In this document: positions 35,073 to 44,189 of the stretch, piece by piece
Layout of the letters: each line of letters starts with the position of its first letter
How positions within the stretch are numbered: position 1 is the stretch's first letter
Position numbers and translations under genes: made by a program
NCBI GenBank assembly: GCA_004321905.1
Contig: SCQF01000039.1
Span: forward strand, 1 to 64,000
Source of the DNA: Verrucomicrobiota bacterium
Lineage (GTDB): Bacteria; Verrucomicrobiota; Kiritimatiellia; CAIQIC01
DNA: 64,000 nucleotides
Reading direction: 5' to 3'
The notes under the pieces: generated by a model
The model's input: the letters and a program-made list of their open reading frames with translations, nothing else
The model's database searches: none
What the model was told of the DNA's origin: nothing

Positions 35073-35107
35073 CTTTTTGGGAGGGCGAGACTGGTCGAGC
35101 TGTAGCG

Positions 35108-36079
35108 TCAGAAGATTTTGAACTTCGGCAGGTCTTGGATGTCCACCATGCCGGCGAGCCGCCCGCGCTCGTCCACGACCACGAGATCGTCAATGTTTTG
35201 CTTCTCGTAGATCGCCAACACGTCTACGGCGAGATCATTCTGCCGCACGGTGATCGGCTGGGCCGTCATCACCTGCTCAACCGTCATATCCGCGAGCGGC
35301 GGACCATCGTTCAAATGCCGCCGTAGATCACCATCGGTAAAAATTCCGAGCACGATATCGTTGGCGTCCACCACGGCCACGGCGCCAGCGCGCGCGCTGG
35401 TCATCGCCAGCACGGCATCGCGTACGCGCTGGTCGCTGCGCACCTTGGCCAGTCGCTCGCCGGTACGCATGATGTCCGCGACGCGTAGCAGCAGCGTCCG
35501 ACCAATCGCACCGCCGGGATGCAGCTTGGCGTAGTCCTCGCGCTTGAAGCCGCGCGCCTCCAAGAGCACCATCGCCAACGCGTCGCCCACGACGAGCGTC
35601 ACCGTCGTGCTCGTCGTCGGTGCGAGATTGAAGGCACCGGCTTCGCGTTCGACGGCCACGTTGATGACCACATCGGCGTCACGACCCAGTGCGCTATCCG
35701 GTTCACCCGTGATCGCGATAATCGGGACTTTCTGGCGCTTGATGACTAAAATCAGGTTCTGCAATTCTTCCGACGCACCGGAATAACTCAACGCCAACAC
35801 GACATCGTTGGGCGCCATCAAGCCAAGATCGCCGTGCATCGCGTCGGAAGGATGCAAGAACACCGCCGGGCAGCCGGTACTCGTCAGCGTCGCCGCGATC
35901 TTCTGGCCAATCGGCGCATTCTTGCCAACGCCGGTGACAAGAATTTTGCCGCGTTTGCGCAGGCCTTCCAAAATCAGGTCCACGGCTTTGGAAAAGCCGC
36001 CATCGAGACTCTCGCGCAGCCGCTGCAAACCGGCCAATTCGATGTCTATCACTTCGCGCGCTTTGTTGACGTAATTCAT
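35108..36079 (-). CDS. kdsD: Arabinose-5-phosphate isomerase (KpsF/GutQ family)
   Basis: A 323-residue protein. The N-terminal SIS domain (about 35-190) has VTGVGKNAPIGQKIAATL, FLHPSDAMHGDLG and LSYSGASEEL. Two CBS domains follow (about 205-320; VADIMRTGERL, VEQVMTAQPITV). It converts ribulose-5-phosphate to arabinose-5-phosphate, the first step of Kdo synthesis for lipopolysaccharide, which indicates a Gram-negative envelope. The ribosome site AAGGA is at the end of a hairpin inserted in a palindrome just upstream. Confidence 0.92.
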   Translation of the reverse strand: MNYVNKAREVIDIELAGLQRLRESLDGGFSKAVDLILEGLRKRGKILVTGVGKNAPIGQKIAATLTSTGCPAVFLHPSDAMHGDLGLMAPNDVVLALSYSGASEELQNLILVIKRQKVPIIAITGEPDSALGRDADVVINVAVEREAGAFNLAPTTSTTVTLVVGDALAMVLLEARGFKREDYAKLHPGGAIGRTLLLRVADIMRTGERLAKVRSDQRVRDAVLAMTSARAGAVAVVDANDIVLGIFTDGDLRRHLNDGPPLADMTVEQVMTAQPITVRQNDLAVDVLAIYEKQNIDDLVVVDERGRLAGMVDIQDLPKFKIF

Positions 36080-36088
36080 AGCTGTATA

Positions 36089-36157
36089 TTTTCCTTGGTC
36101 GCCTTAGGCGACCAAGGGTTGGAAAGCGACCGGCGCAACTTTTCCAGAGTTTGGAAA
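36089..36157. repeat. Paired palindromes, the first split by a 19-bp hairpin insertion
   Basis: TTTTCC (36089-36094) and AAGGGTTGGAAA (36114-36125) form a normal copy if the 19 bases at 36095-36113 (TTGGTCGCC-TTA-GGCGACC) are removed. The second copy TTTTCCAGAGTTTGGAAA is at 36140-36157, about 32 bp from the first centre. With its flanks the insert makes a perfect 11-bp stem at 36093-36117. Confidence 0.8.
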
Positions 36158-36173
36158 CGTTGGCGAGTTTTTT

Positions 36174-39100
36174 CTACGGCTCAACTTCCAGATGAAAATC
36201 CCGTTTCGCCGGATACGTCCACGTCGTCCACGGCTGGCCGTCGCGTTTGAACACCACGCCACCATCGGTTTTGCAGAAGCCGAAATCAATCACCTTCTCT
36301 GCGGTGTTCAGATGTTGCCGGAACCATTCTGCCCGTGACAGACCGGGACGTTGCCACGGCTCAAAGCGGAAGGTTTTGCCGCCATCGGCCACGACCAAAT
36401 CGCCGAGCCGAATGCGGTTGGAGTTATCATCGGCGTCGGCCAGCGGAAAACTTTCGTGGCCGTTCCAGAGGCCGATCCACCACGTATAGTGGCCATCAGC
36501 GATATGTTCCGGCAGCCGCAATTCATGCGGCCCATCGAGCACCTCCATGCCATTGGTCCACGTCGCGGTCGGCGTTTTCAGGGCGTGGTCTTGCAAAAAA
36601 ATGGTCTGCCAACCGGAGTAATTGTTGGTGGGTACGTCGAAGTGCACAAAACTCCGAAAGCCGCCGGGCATCGGCGTGCCGACTTTCCAAACATAGGAAA
36701 ATTGGATACGCCGCTTTTCCAAGGCTTGGAAATTTTCAACGCGCGGACAAATCGGCAAGCCTGATTGCCAATCGCGTGCGCGCCGGGCGTTGGCCAGTCG
36801 CAGTTCGGGCGCGTTGACAAAGTCCACGATCACGCCCTCGCGCCACACCGTGCCGGCGGCGAAATCAGTGTTCGTGGCAAACCAGCCGAATTGCGGCAGC
36901 GTTTGACCGGCGGCGGCGAAATCCTCGGCGGCGTTGTTGGCGGTGATCGTCAGGCCGTTGGCGTAGGTGATGCGGACGCGATTGAAGTCCCGCGCCTTGG
37001 CCGCAGCGGTGGCATCGGCCCACTGGCCGTTGACGAAATAGCGGATATCGCTGACGCGCTGATCGGCGTGGCGGGAGGTCACGGGCGTCATCAGATGCTG
37101 CTCCAGCCACGCCGCGCCGGGTTCCCGCCACAGACCTTGGCTCAGAAAACCAATGTGGCCATAGACGATTTCCTGCATGCGGTATTGATCGCGCGCGACC
37201 ATCGGCATCCCACCGCCCCACGGCGGGGTTTTGCCGTACCAGCGTTCATAATAACCTTGGCCGTGATTGATTTGCAGCGGATGGATGCGCAGCAGATCGA
37301 AGTCCACGGCGAGTGGCGCGTTCATTCCGTCGCGCTCCGGCCAGCCGGTGCCGAATTGCGCTTCGACGCCATCGAGCCAGCCGCTCCATAGCCAGTGGCG
37401 ATTGCCTTCCCCGGTTATGGGGCCGGAGTGAACGTCGCGTTCGTACTGCCAAAGTTTTCGATGTGCATCCCACACGGATTGGATTTGGCCCGCGCCCGGC
37501 ACGCCAGCCTGATGATCGAGATGAAACCATGGCGGCACGCACGAATGGACGTCGAGATAGCCGGCGGTCGTGCCATAGCGCCGGTGGATTTCCGGCGACT
37601 GCTCACCGGCCAACCGCAACATGACCGAAGGTTTGATGGCAAAGGACTGGAGCTGCGTGCCTTTGTTGAACCAACTCTTTTCGGGTTTTCCATCGCTCTG
37701 CAAGGCGAGGTCGTTGGTCGTGAAGTGTTCGTAGTTGGGATAATAGTCCACGTAGTTTTCGTGTAACGCGAACTGATGACCAAGCCGCTGGGCGGTTTTC
37801 GCGAGGCGCTGCATCGCCGGTTCGCCGCCTTGCTGGGCGCGTGCGGGGAAATGCGCCGGCAGACCGTTGTCATAGCCATCGCGCTGCCAGCTATGGAAGA
37901 TGATCAGATCGTTGCGGATGTCATAGTCCGCCAAGGTGTCGGGGCTTTGCGCGCTCGCGTCGAACGCGCTTCCGTTCCAGATATCCAGCACGATGCGTCG
38001 GCCCATTTCCGCGCGCCACGGCGAGGGCGGATTGGGGATGTTCGCCAGCGTCTCATCCACATGCCACGCCGCCGTGAAAATGAAGCGCTCGCGCAGCCCG
38101 TGCCGCGCGCCATCGGTCAACGGCTCATAAACCGCTTTGTCTTCGCGGAATTGCGACGCACCGGAAGCTATCCAGTCGGGAAAGCTACTGACGAAAAGAT
38201 TTTCCAAGGGCAGGAAATAAACATCGTGTTCGCAGTAGGGCATCGGTACGCGGTGCCGGAGCAGCGCGCCCCAATGCCCCGGATTCAACTCCTTGATCCA
38301 CGGCTGGTCGCACGTCATTTCGAGTACGAGGCTTTTCTGTTCCAGCCGCGCGGTAGTTTGCAACGCCGCTTGCGCGCCGCTGGCATTGGTGAAAATTTGG
38401 ATACACTCAACGGCGTCGCTCCAGAAAAGTTTGCGCGCCCGCATAGTGAGCGGCGCGACGGGCTGCGTCCACGTGATGTTCGCGCCAAGAACCAACGGAA
38501 TCTCGATGTTTTGGTCGCCCATCATCTGGGCATGCAGTCGAAACGCGCCGAATGGCGCGGCGGGTGTAGCCGCATCCATATTCCACGTATATGCCAGTTC
38601 GCCATCCGCACCGTGATAGCTCAACGTTGCAGTGTGACCCGCAAGTTGGGCGCTGGTCTTGCCGTTGAACCCGGAGAGCGGTGCCCAGCTTTTATTTTGC
38701 TTGGCGGAAAGCTTGCGCAAATCCAGCGGCGGCGGCGCGCGGAAGGTCGTCTGGGTTTGGAGTCCCGGCAGAACCAGCTTGCGTCCGATCCACAGGGTTT
38801 GATCGCAGACCGTGTTGTTCTGCGGGCCGGGCGTGACCTCGAAGCGGATGGCAACCGTCTCGCCCGCCCACGGCGCGAGGTCCACACGAAACGGTTGTTC
38901 GGTGCTGCCGTTACGGTGCTCTTCCCAAGCGGTGCGCCCGTTGATCGCAACCCGGTAGGTGACGCCATCGGATTTTTCCGTGCCATGCTGCATCATCGTG
39001 CAGCCTTCGATGGTGCCGGCGGGCGTCTTGGGCAGCTGGAGGGTGAATGCCTGAAATACAATCCCCGGTCCCTTTTTATGCGGCGGATGCATGAAGCAGG

Positions 39101-39326
39101 CCGACCGGTTGCCGGAGGTCGTGCTCGGCAGAGCGACCGCACCCGTCGCCTCATCGCGGAACCCCTCCACGCCAGTCTCAAAACTATTGGTGACGCCACG
39201 GAGGATGTAACCGGATTGCACCTGTCCGATATCGTCGAAATTCAACTCCGGTTCCAGCGGTGTAATCGTCGTCGCAGTAGCCGCAATCAGTGGAGCCGCG
39301 CAGATCGCCAACAAAAACGATTTCAT
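36174..39326 (-). CDS. Large secreted putative glycoside hydrolase
   Basis: About 1050 residues with a signal peptide (FLLAICAAPLIA). An N-terminal jelly-roll-like region (about 40-190) is followed by a beta-sandwich, then a central TIM-barrel-like region (about 430-720) with RRIVLDIWNGSAFD, LIIFHSWQRDGYD, HENYVDYYPN, YLDVHSCVPPWF and GEGNRHWLWSGWLDG. The layout recalls endo-alpha-N-acetylgalactosaminidase (GH101) or DUF5696-type enzymes, with candidate catalytic acids in these motifs. The family call is tentative. The start at 39326 is the first ATG before the signal and lies inside a 43-bp repeat. A palindrome pair is read in frame near residues 863-883. Confidence 0.5.
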   Translation of the reverse strand: MKSFLLAICAAPLIAATATTITPLEPELNFDDIGQVQSGYILRGVTNSFETGVEGFRDEATGAVALPSTTSGNRSACFMHPPHKKGPGIVFQAFTLQLPKTPAGTIEGCTMMQHGTEKSDGVTYRVAINGRTAWEEHRNGSTEQPFRVDLAPWAGETVAIRFEVTPGPQNNTVCDQTLWIGRKLVLPGLQTQTTFRAPPPLDLRKLSAKQNKSWAPLSGFNGKTSAQLAGHTATLSYHGADGELAYTWNMDAATPAAPFGAFRLHAQMMGDQNIEIPLVLGANITWTQPVAPLTMRARKLFWSDAVECIQIFTNASGAQAALQTTARLEQKSLVLEMTCDQPWIKELNPGHWGALLRHRVPMPYCEHDVYFLPLENLFVSSFPDWIASGASQFREDKAVYEPLTDGARHGLRERFIFTAAWHVDETLANIPNPPSPWRAEMGRRIVLDIWNGSAFDASAQSPDTLADYDIRNDLIIFHSWQRDGYDNGLPAHFPARAQQGGEPAMQRLAKTAQRLGHQFALHENYVDYYPNYEHFTTNDLALQSDGKPEKSWFNKGTQLQSFAIKPSVMLRLAGEQSPEIHRRYGTTAGYLDVHSCVPPWFHLDHQAGVPGAGQIQSVWDAHRKLWQYERDVHSGPITGEGNRHWLWSGWLDGVEAQFGTGWPERDGMNAPLAVDFDLLRIHPLQINHGQGYYERWYGKTPPWGGGMPMVARDQYRMQEIVYGHIGFLSQGLWREPGAAWLEQHLMTPVTSRHADQRVSDIRYFVNGQWADATAAAKARDFNRVRITYANGLTITANNAAEDFAAAGQTLPQFGWFATNTDFAAGTVWREGVIVDFVNAPELRLANARRARDWQSGLPICPRVENFQALEKRRIQFSYVWKVGTPMPGGFRSFVHFDVPTNNYSGWQTIFLQDHALKTPTATWTNGMEVLDGPHELRLPEHIADGHYTWWIGLWNGHESFPLADADDNSNRIRLGDLVVADGGKTFRFEPWQRPGLSRAEWFRQHLNTAEKVIDFGFCKTDGGVVFKRDGQPWTTWTYPAKRDFHLEVEP
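36684..36732. repeat. Paired palindromes inside the putative glycoside hydrolase
   Basis: A degenerate copy CTTTCCAAACATAGGAAAA (36683-36701) and a perfect copy TTTTCCAAGGCTTGGAAA (36715-36732), centres 32 bp apart, in frame (translated FSYVWK and FQALEK). The degenerate copy shows that pair geometry outlasts arm sequence. Confidence 0.85.
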
Positions 39327-39364
39327 GCGCCGAAGCTTCGCAGGAATGCCCAGCGGCGACAAGT
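39322..39364. repeat. 43-bp dispersed repeat, copy 1
   Basis: TTCATGCGCCGAAGCTTCGC onward to GGCGACAAGT. It matches copy 2 at 40191-40233 at 35 of 43 positions without gaps. It contains the start codon of the putative glycoside hydrolase. Confidence 0.75.
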
Positions 39365-39388
39365 TGTATTCCGGGGTTTGAAGCCTAT

Positions 39389-39832
39389 TTAGGCAACCGA
39401 CAACACCTTTAGCCCGGCAACACGGGCGAGTTTGATTTGCCGTTCATCAAAACCGCAAAATTCGTGCGCGGCGAGCGCCAGCGCGGAGGCGACGTGCAGA
39501 ATATCCAGCGACCGCGAGCCGACCAGCGGTGTATGTTCCGCAATCAGGTGTTGCGCGGTGCGGTACACCTCGGCCCACGGTGGTGTTACGGTCACCAGCC
39601 GTCCCGCGTGTTCATCTCTTTCGATCTGTTGCACCACCTCGGCCGCGCGCGCTGACGTGAGGTTGCCCCAAAACTGGCAGAGGCGGACGGCGTTGTGCAG
39701 TTCGTGCAGATGGAGCGGCGTCACGGTGATGGGTTCCGCGCGGGCGCGCAGCAGCCGCTGCATTTTTTCCGACCGGTCATCCCGGATATAGATGGGCACC
39801 AAGGCGCTGGTATCGAAGTAGGTCTTCACCAC
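39389..39832 (-). CDS. PIN-domain toxin (VapC family)
   Basis: A 147-residue PIN-fold protein. The four acidic positions are in place: DTSAL at the N-terminus, HELHNA, SLDILHVASAL and FDERQ. VapC toxins are Mg-dependent RNases that cut tRNA or rRNA. It is encoded directly after, and overlapping by seven bases, a Phd/YefM-type antitoxin gene. The C-terminus LARVAGLKVLSVA is typical. Confidence 0.85.
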   Translation of the reverse strand: MVKTYFDTSALVPIYIRDDRSEKMQRLLRARAEPITVTPLHLHELHNAVRLCQFWGNLTSARAAEVVQQIERDEHAGRLVTVTPPWAEVYRTAQHLIAEHTPLVGSRSLDILHVASALALAAHEFCGFDERQIKLARVAGLKVLSVA

Positions 39833-40086
39833 CGCTCATCCGCGCGGGCGCGCTCCACGGGGTTGAAGGACAGCGGCTTGGGGAACTGCTTTTTCAGGCG
39901 CGGCAGGAAATCCCACGTCACCTGCTTGCCGGACGGGGTGGACGGCTCCGGCGGCAGAATCCGGGCCACCGGGCGGCGGCGGTTGGTGATCACCACCGTC
40001 TCGCCGTTGCCGATCCAGCGCAAGACACGCTGAAAAGACTGGCGGACTTCACGGATGCTGAATTCGCGTACGGCCGCGGTCTTCAT
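39826..40086 (-). CDS. Antitoxin, Phd/YefM family
   Basis: An 86-residue protein with the Phd/YefM N-terminal DNA-binding fold (FSIREVRQSFQRVLRWIGNGETVVITNRRRPVA, shown here as a region at residues 9-42) and a disordered C-terminal toxin-binding tail. GAGG lies upstream of the ATG. It should neutralise the PIN toxin and repress its own promoter through the inverted repeat at 40101-40124. The overlap with the toxin gene ensures coupled synthesis. Confidence 0.85.
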   Translation of the reverse strand: MKTAAVREFSIREVRQSFQRVLRWIGNGETVVITNRRRPVARILPPEPSTPSGKQVTWDFLPRLKKQFPKPLSFNPVERARADERW

Positions 40087-40100
40087 AGGTGCGCCTCATT

Positions 40101-40139
40101 TCGTGAAACGAATATGATTCACGATGGCAGTGTTGTCAA
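40101..40139 (-). promoter_or_regulatory. Promoter and operator of the toxin-antitoxin operon
   Basis: On the minus strand TTGACA (40134-40139), a 17-bp spacer and CATATT (40111-40116). An inverted repeat TCGTGAA-N10-TTCACGA (40101-40124) covers the -10 box, as expected for an autorepressor site. Confidence 0.75.
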
Positions 40140-40190
40140 GTTCTGGTCGCCACCTCGACAAATCCATAATGTGAAAAGTATAGCCATTTC

Positions 40191-40233
40191 TTCATGCGCC
40201 GGAGTGTCGCAATAATGGCTGGCGGCGACAAGT
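40191..40233. repeat. 43-bp dispersed repeat, copy 2
   Basis: Same orientation as copy 1 at 39322-39364, with eight mismatches. It lies between the TA operon and rsmB and is not in a gene. Confidence 0.75.
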
Positions 40234-40246
40234 GAAGTCGGGTGCG

Positions 40247-41509
40247 TCACCCAATTCGTCGCAGCCGCGCGATGAACATGCCGTCGCAGGGACCGTCCCA
40301 CGGCCAGACCCAGACGATGCCATCGGCGCAGGTCGCGCCGGTCAGCGGGTGCGTGCAGGCTTCCGGCTGAAATTCTGGGTGAGTGCGGAGGAAATCCGTC
40401 AGCACGTCCAACGTCTCGGCGCTGGTGATCGTGCAGACGGCATAGACCAACGTGCCGCCGGGCCGGACGTGCGGAGCAACCCGCGCGAGTAATTCGCGTT
40501 GTGTGGCGGCGCGGGCGGCGATATCCGTGCCCGGGGTACGCCAACGCATATCGGGATTCCGGTTCCATGTGCCGAGACCGCTGCACGGCGCATCCACCAA
40601 AATGCCGTCGAATTTTGTGTCCGTCGGTGCGGTGTCCACCCGCTGCGTTCGGATGATCGTTGTGCCGGCCTCGGCGGCGCGGCGCTCCAATTCGTGCAAG
40701 GCGGCGGTGCGGACATCGGTGGCTAGAATCGAGCCGGTGTTGTTCATCAGCGCGGCCAGATGCAAGGTTTTGCCGCCCGCGCCGGCGCAGACATCCCACC
40801 AGCATTCGCCGGGGCGCGGCGCGCAAAGCGGGCCGACGCACTGCGAGGCGAGGTCTTGCACGATAGCGGCCACGCCGGTGGCAGCACGCAAGCCCGGTAG
40901 ATTTGCCGGCGGCGTGACGGCGATGGCACCGGCCACACGGTCGTGTGCCGCGCCGCGCGGGCCAAAGAAATTCAATACGGCGGGCACACTGCCGGGCGCG
41001 ACGCGTAGCCAAACCGGCGGCCGGCGTTGCATCGCGGCAAGGTGTTGGGTCAGGCTGATACCGAGCGGCGCGACCAGCGCCGCCGGAACCCAGTCCGGCA
41101 CCAGTTGCTCGATGGTTTTTGGAACTTTGAGGATGTCTTCCAAGGCGCGGAACTTATCGGCTAGATGTTCCAGCGCGATGGGCTTCAGTTCCAAGTTGGC
41201 TTGCGCGGCGAGGATGCGCAGCGCGGGATGCTCGATGCCGTCGAGCCAGCCGACGAGGGCCAGCGCTGCCGCCGGCTGGGCGGGCAGCAGTTCCGCCAGC
41301 CAGCCGCGCCAGCGAAACCAGCCAAAGAGTACATCGCCGAAAAGTCGGCGATCGCGCGCGCCCCATTCGCGGTGGGCGCGGCATAACTGCACGAAGACTT
41401 GATCGGCGGGCTGCTGCTCCACGCAGACCGTGCGCTCCAACTCCGGCAGCAGTTTCAGCAGACAGGCGGCTTGTGTTTGGTCGGCTGGCATGGCGGCATT
41501 GAACACCAT
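40247..41509 (-). CDS. rsmB: 16S rRNA (cytosine-967-C5)-methyltransferase-like protein
   Basis: About 420 residues. An N-terminal helical NusB-like RNA-binding region precedes a Rossmann methyltransferase domain: CAGAGGKTLHLA binds S-adenosylmethionine, ATDVRTAALHELE follows, and the m5C catalytic motifs DAPCSGLGTWNRNPD and YAVCTITSAET hold the two cysteines. Both RsmB and other RsmB/F/NSUN enzymes fit; RsmB is favoured by the N-terminal domain. The start is uncertain: ATGs at 41509 and 41491 lack a good ribosome site, and the frame beyond runs into palindromes. Confidence 0.8.
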   Translation of the reverse strand: MVFNAAMPADQTQAACLLKLLPELERTVCVEQQPADQVFVQLCRAHREWGARDRRLFGDVLFGWFRWRGWLAELLPAQPAAALALVGWLDGIEHPALRILAAQANLELKPIALEHLADKFRALEDILKVPKTIEQLVPDWVPAALVAPLGISLTQHLAAMQRRPPVWLRVAPGSVPAVLNFFGPRGAAHDRVAGAIAVTPPANLPGLRAATGVAAIVQDLASQCVGPLCAPRPGECWWDVCAGAGGKTLHLAALMNNTGSILATDVRTAALHELERRAAEAGTTIIRTQRVDTAPTDTKFDGILVDAPCSGLGTWNRNPDMRWRTPGTDIAARAATQRELLARVAPHVRPGGTLVYAVCTITSAETLDVLTDFLRTHPEFQPEACTHPLTGATCADGIVWVWPWDGPCDGMFIARLRRIG

Positions 41510-41528
41510 GTGCGCAGCGAAAGCGAGT

Positions 41529-41577
41529 TTCCAAGGCCTGGAAAAACGGGGTGGATGATTTTCCAAGGTTTGGAAAC
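41529..41577. repeat. Paired palindromes between rsmB and mreB
   Basis: TTTCCAAGGCCTGGAAA (from 41529) and TTTCCAAGGTTTGGAAA (to 41577), centres 32 bp apart, in the divergent gap. Confidence 0.88.
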
Positions 41578-41615
41578 CTGCTCAAAACTGCGAAAAGCGG
41601 ACGATTTTTTCCTGC

Positions 41616-41645
41616 TTGACGGGTGCGGGGCCGCCGGGGCACTAT
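41616..41645 (+). promoter_or_regulatory. Probable promoter of the mre operon
   Basis: TTGACG (41616-41621), an 18-bp GC-rich spacer and CACTAT (41640-41645), about 48 bp before the mreB start. A GAGGAG ribosome site precedes the ATG. Confidence 0.5.
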
Positions 41646-41680
41646 GCCAGAAATATTTGCGAGTTATTGGGCGGCAATGA

Positions 41681-42727
<1,047 letters not shown>

Positions 42728-42810
42728 GCAGCGCCTAACACACCGCAACTCCCCATCCCGCAGACCGGCACGTCGGTTCGACGTAGTCAGGCTGAAGAAT
42801 CGGGTTGGAC

Positions 42811-43680
42811 ATGCGAGATCGAACGTTGTTTGTGCTGATCCTGGCGGGCGTGGTCCTGCTGGTGATCCTCAACTTGCCGGAACCGGTGAGCGGACGGCTG
42901 AAAGGCTTCGTCCGCGACGCCGTGGCGCCGCTCCAACTGTTGGTCGTGGATATTTCGCGGCAAGGGCAGGAAACCATCAAACTGGCACGTGGTGTCAGTC
43001 AGTTGATGTCCGAAAACCAGCGGCAAGCCGGCGAAATTGCGCGACTGCGGCTGCGACTGAACGAACTCGACAAGCTCGAAGACGAAACCCTCAAGCTGCG
43101 GCATCTGCTCGAATTCCGTAATCGAACGCCGCGGCGGTTGATTGCGTGTGATGTGTTGGGGCGTGACGCCAGCGGTTGGTGGCAGACGTTGCGACTTGAT
43201 AAAGGCGCCAACGACAGCGTTCATGCAGATATGGCCGTGACGACGCCGGAAGGGCTGATGGGCCGCGTGATCAGCGCCACGGCGCGCACCTGCGACGTAC
43301 TTTTGATTTCCGATCCCAAGTGCAAGATTTCCGCCATGGTCAGCCGTAGCCAGGCGTTTGGCATTGTCACGGGCAACGGTGTGACGACCCAGGGGCAGCC
43401 GGTCTGCCGCATGGAATTTATCAACGTGGATCGGCGACATCCGGTGCAGAATGGCGATGAAGTGGTGACCTCCGGACTGGGCGGCGTTTTCCCCAAGGAT
43501 TTGCAAATTGGCCGACTTGAAAATGTGAAGGTAAATGATTCGGGACTTTATGCGGAGGCGGAGGTGGTGATCGCCGCGGATCTTGGCGCGCTGGACTATG
43601 TTTTTGTTGTAGCGGGTTTGAGTCCGGGCGCGCCATCCGCCACCGCCGCCGGACCGGCTGCGGAGGCGGGCGCACCATGA
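42811..43680 (+). CDS. mreC: Rod shape-determining protein MreC
   Basis: A 289-residue protein with one N-terminal transmembrane helix (LFVLILAGVVLLVILNL), a coiled coil (about 60-105), then the double beta-barrel domain with GRVISATARTCDVLLISD and GDEVVTSGLGGVFPKDLQIG. It links MreB to periplasmic peptidoglycan enzymes. The ATG at 42811 is preferred over a TTG two codons earlier. The Ala/Pro/Gly-rich C-terminus overlaps the start of mreD. Confidence 0.93.
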   Translation: MRDRTLFVLILAGVVLLVILNLPEPVSGRLKGFVRDAVAPLQLLVVDISRQGQETIKLARGVSQLMSENQRQAGEIARLRLRLNELDKLEDETLKLRHLLEFRNRTPRRLIACDVLGRDASGWWQTLRLDKGANDSVHADMAVTTPEGLMGRVISATARTCDVLLISDPKCKISAMVSRSQAFGIVTGNGVTTQGQPVCRMEFINVDRRHPVQNGDEVVTSGLGGVFPKDLQIGRLENVKVNDSGLYAEAEVVIAADLGALDYVFVVAGLSPGAPSATAAGPAAEAGAP

Positions 43681-44189
43681 CGCTATTGGTGATGTTGCTG
43701 GTGTTGTTGACGGGTGCGGCTCTCCAGGCATTGCTACCCGGCTGGACGTGGCTGGGCGGCGCGCAGCCACCGATTCTCTTGGCGCTGGTACTCTTCTATG
43801 CCTTTGCGCATAGCCGCGGCTGGATGTTGTTTTGCGCGCTGCTGGCCGGCTTGTTACAGGATGCGCTGGGGCAGGTGCCTTTGGGCTTTTCCTGCTTTTG
43901 CTTCGGTCTCGCAGGTTTTGCGGCGCTACGCTACCGCGACGATGTGGAGGAGGGCGCGTGGCTCGCGCAAATGGTATTCGGCGGCCTTGCCGCCGCTGCC
44001 GTAAATTTGTTGCTCTATATTTTGTTGCGTCACGCCGATGCCGTGGTGGTTTCGTCCGCGCTAGCGCTGCGTAAAACCATCGGTTCGGCGTTGTTGGGCG
44101 CGCTGCTGACGCCGCTGGTGTTTCGTGTGGTCATCAGCTTGGAGCGCCAACTGGGTGAGCGGCCTGCGTCGCGTGAGGAGGCCGGGTGA
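43677..44189 (+). CDS. mreD: Rod shape-determining protein MreD
   Basis: A 170-residue membrane protein with about five hydrophobic segments and the family feature LLAGLLQDALGQVPLG. It is the least conserved member of the elongasome and is recognised by position and topology. It overlaps mreC by four bases and mrdA by one. Confidence 0.88.
   Translation: MTLLVMLLVLLTGAALQALLPGWTWLGGAQPPILLALVLFYAFAHSRGWMLFCALLAGLLQDALGQVPLGFSCFCFGLAGFAALRYRDDVEEGAWLAQMVFGGLAAAAVNLLLYILLRHADAVVVSSALALRKTIGSALLGALLTPLVFRVVISLERQLGERPASREEAG

Noticed and set aside
38199-38216. TTTTCCAAGGGCAGGAAA as another palindrome copy
   Set aside because: It lies in a well-fitting coding context (LPLENLF), one arm is imperfect and the possible partner 32 bp away is too weak.
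37776-39392. 538-codon open frame antisense to the putative glycosidase
   Set aside because: Composition is Arg/Ala/His-rich with no domain; the opposite strand has a signal peptide and coherent motifs.
41491-41566. Longer N-terminus of the RsmB-like protein
   Set aside because: The extension is a translation of the palindrome pair and has no ribosome site.
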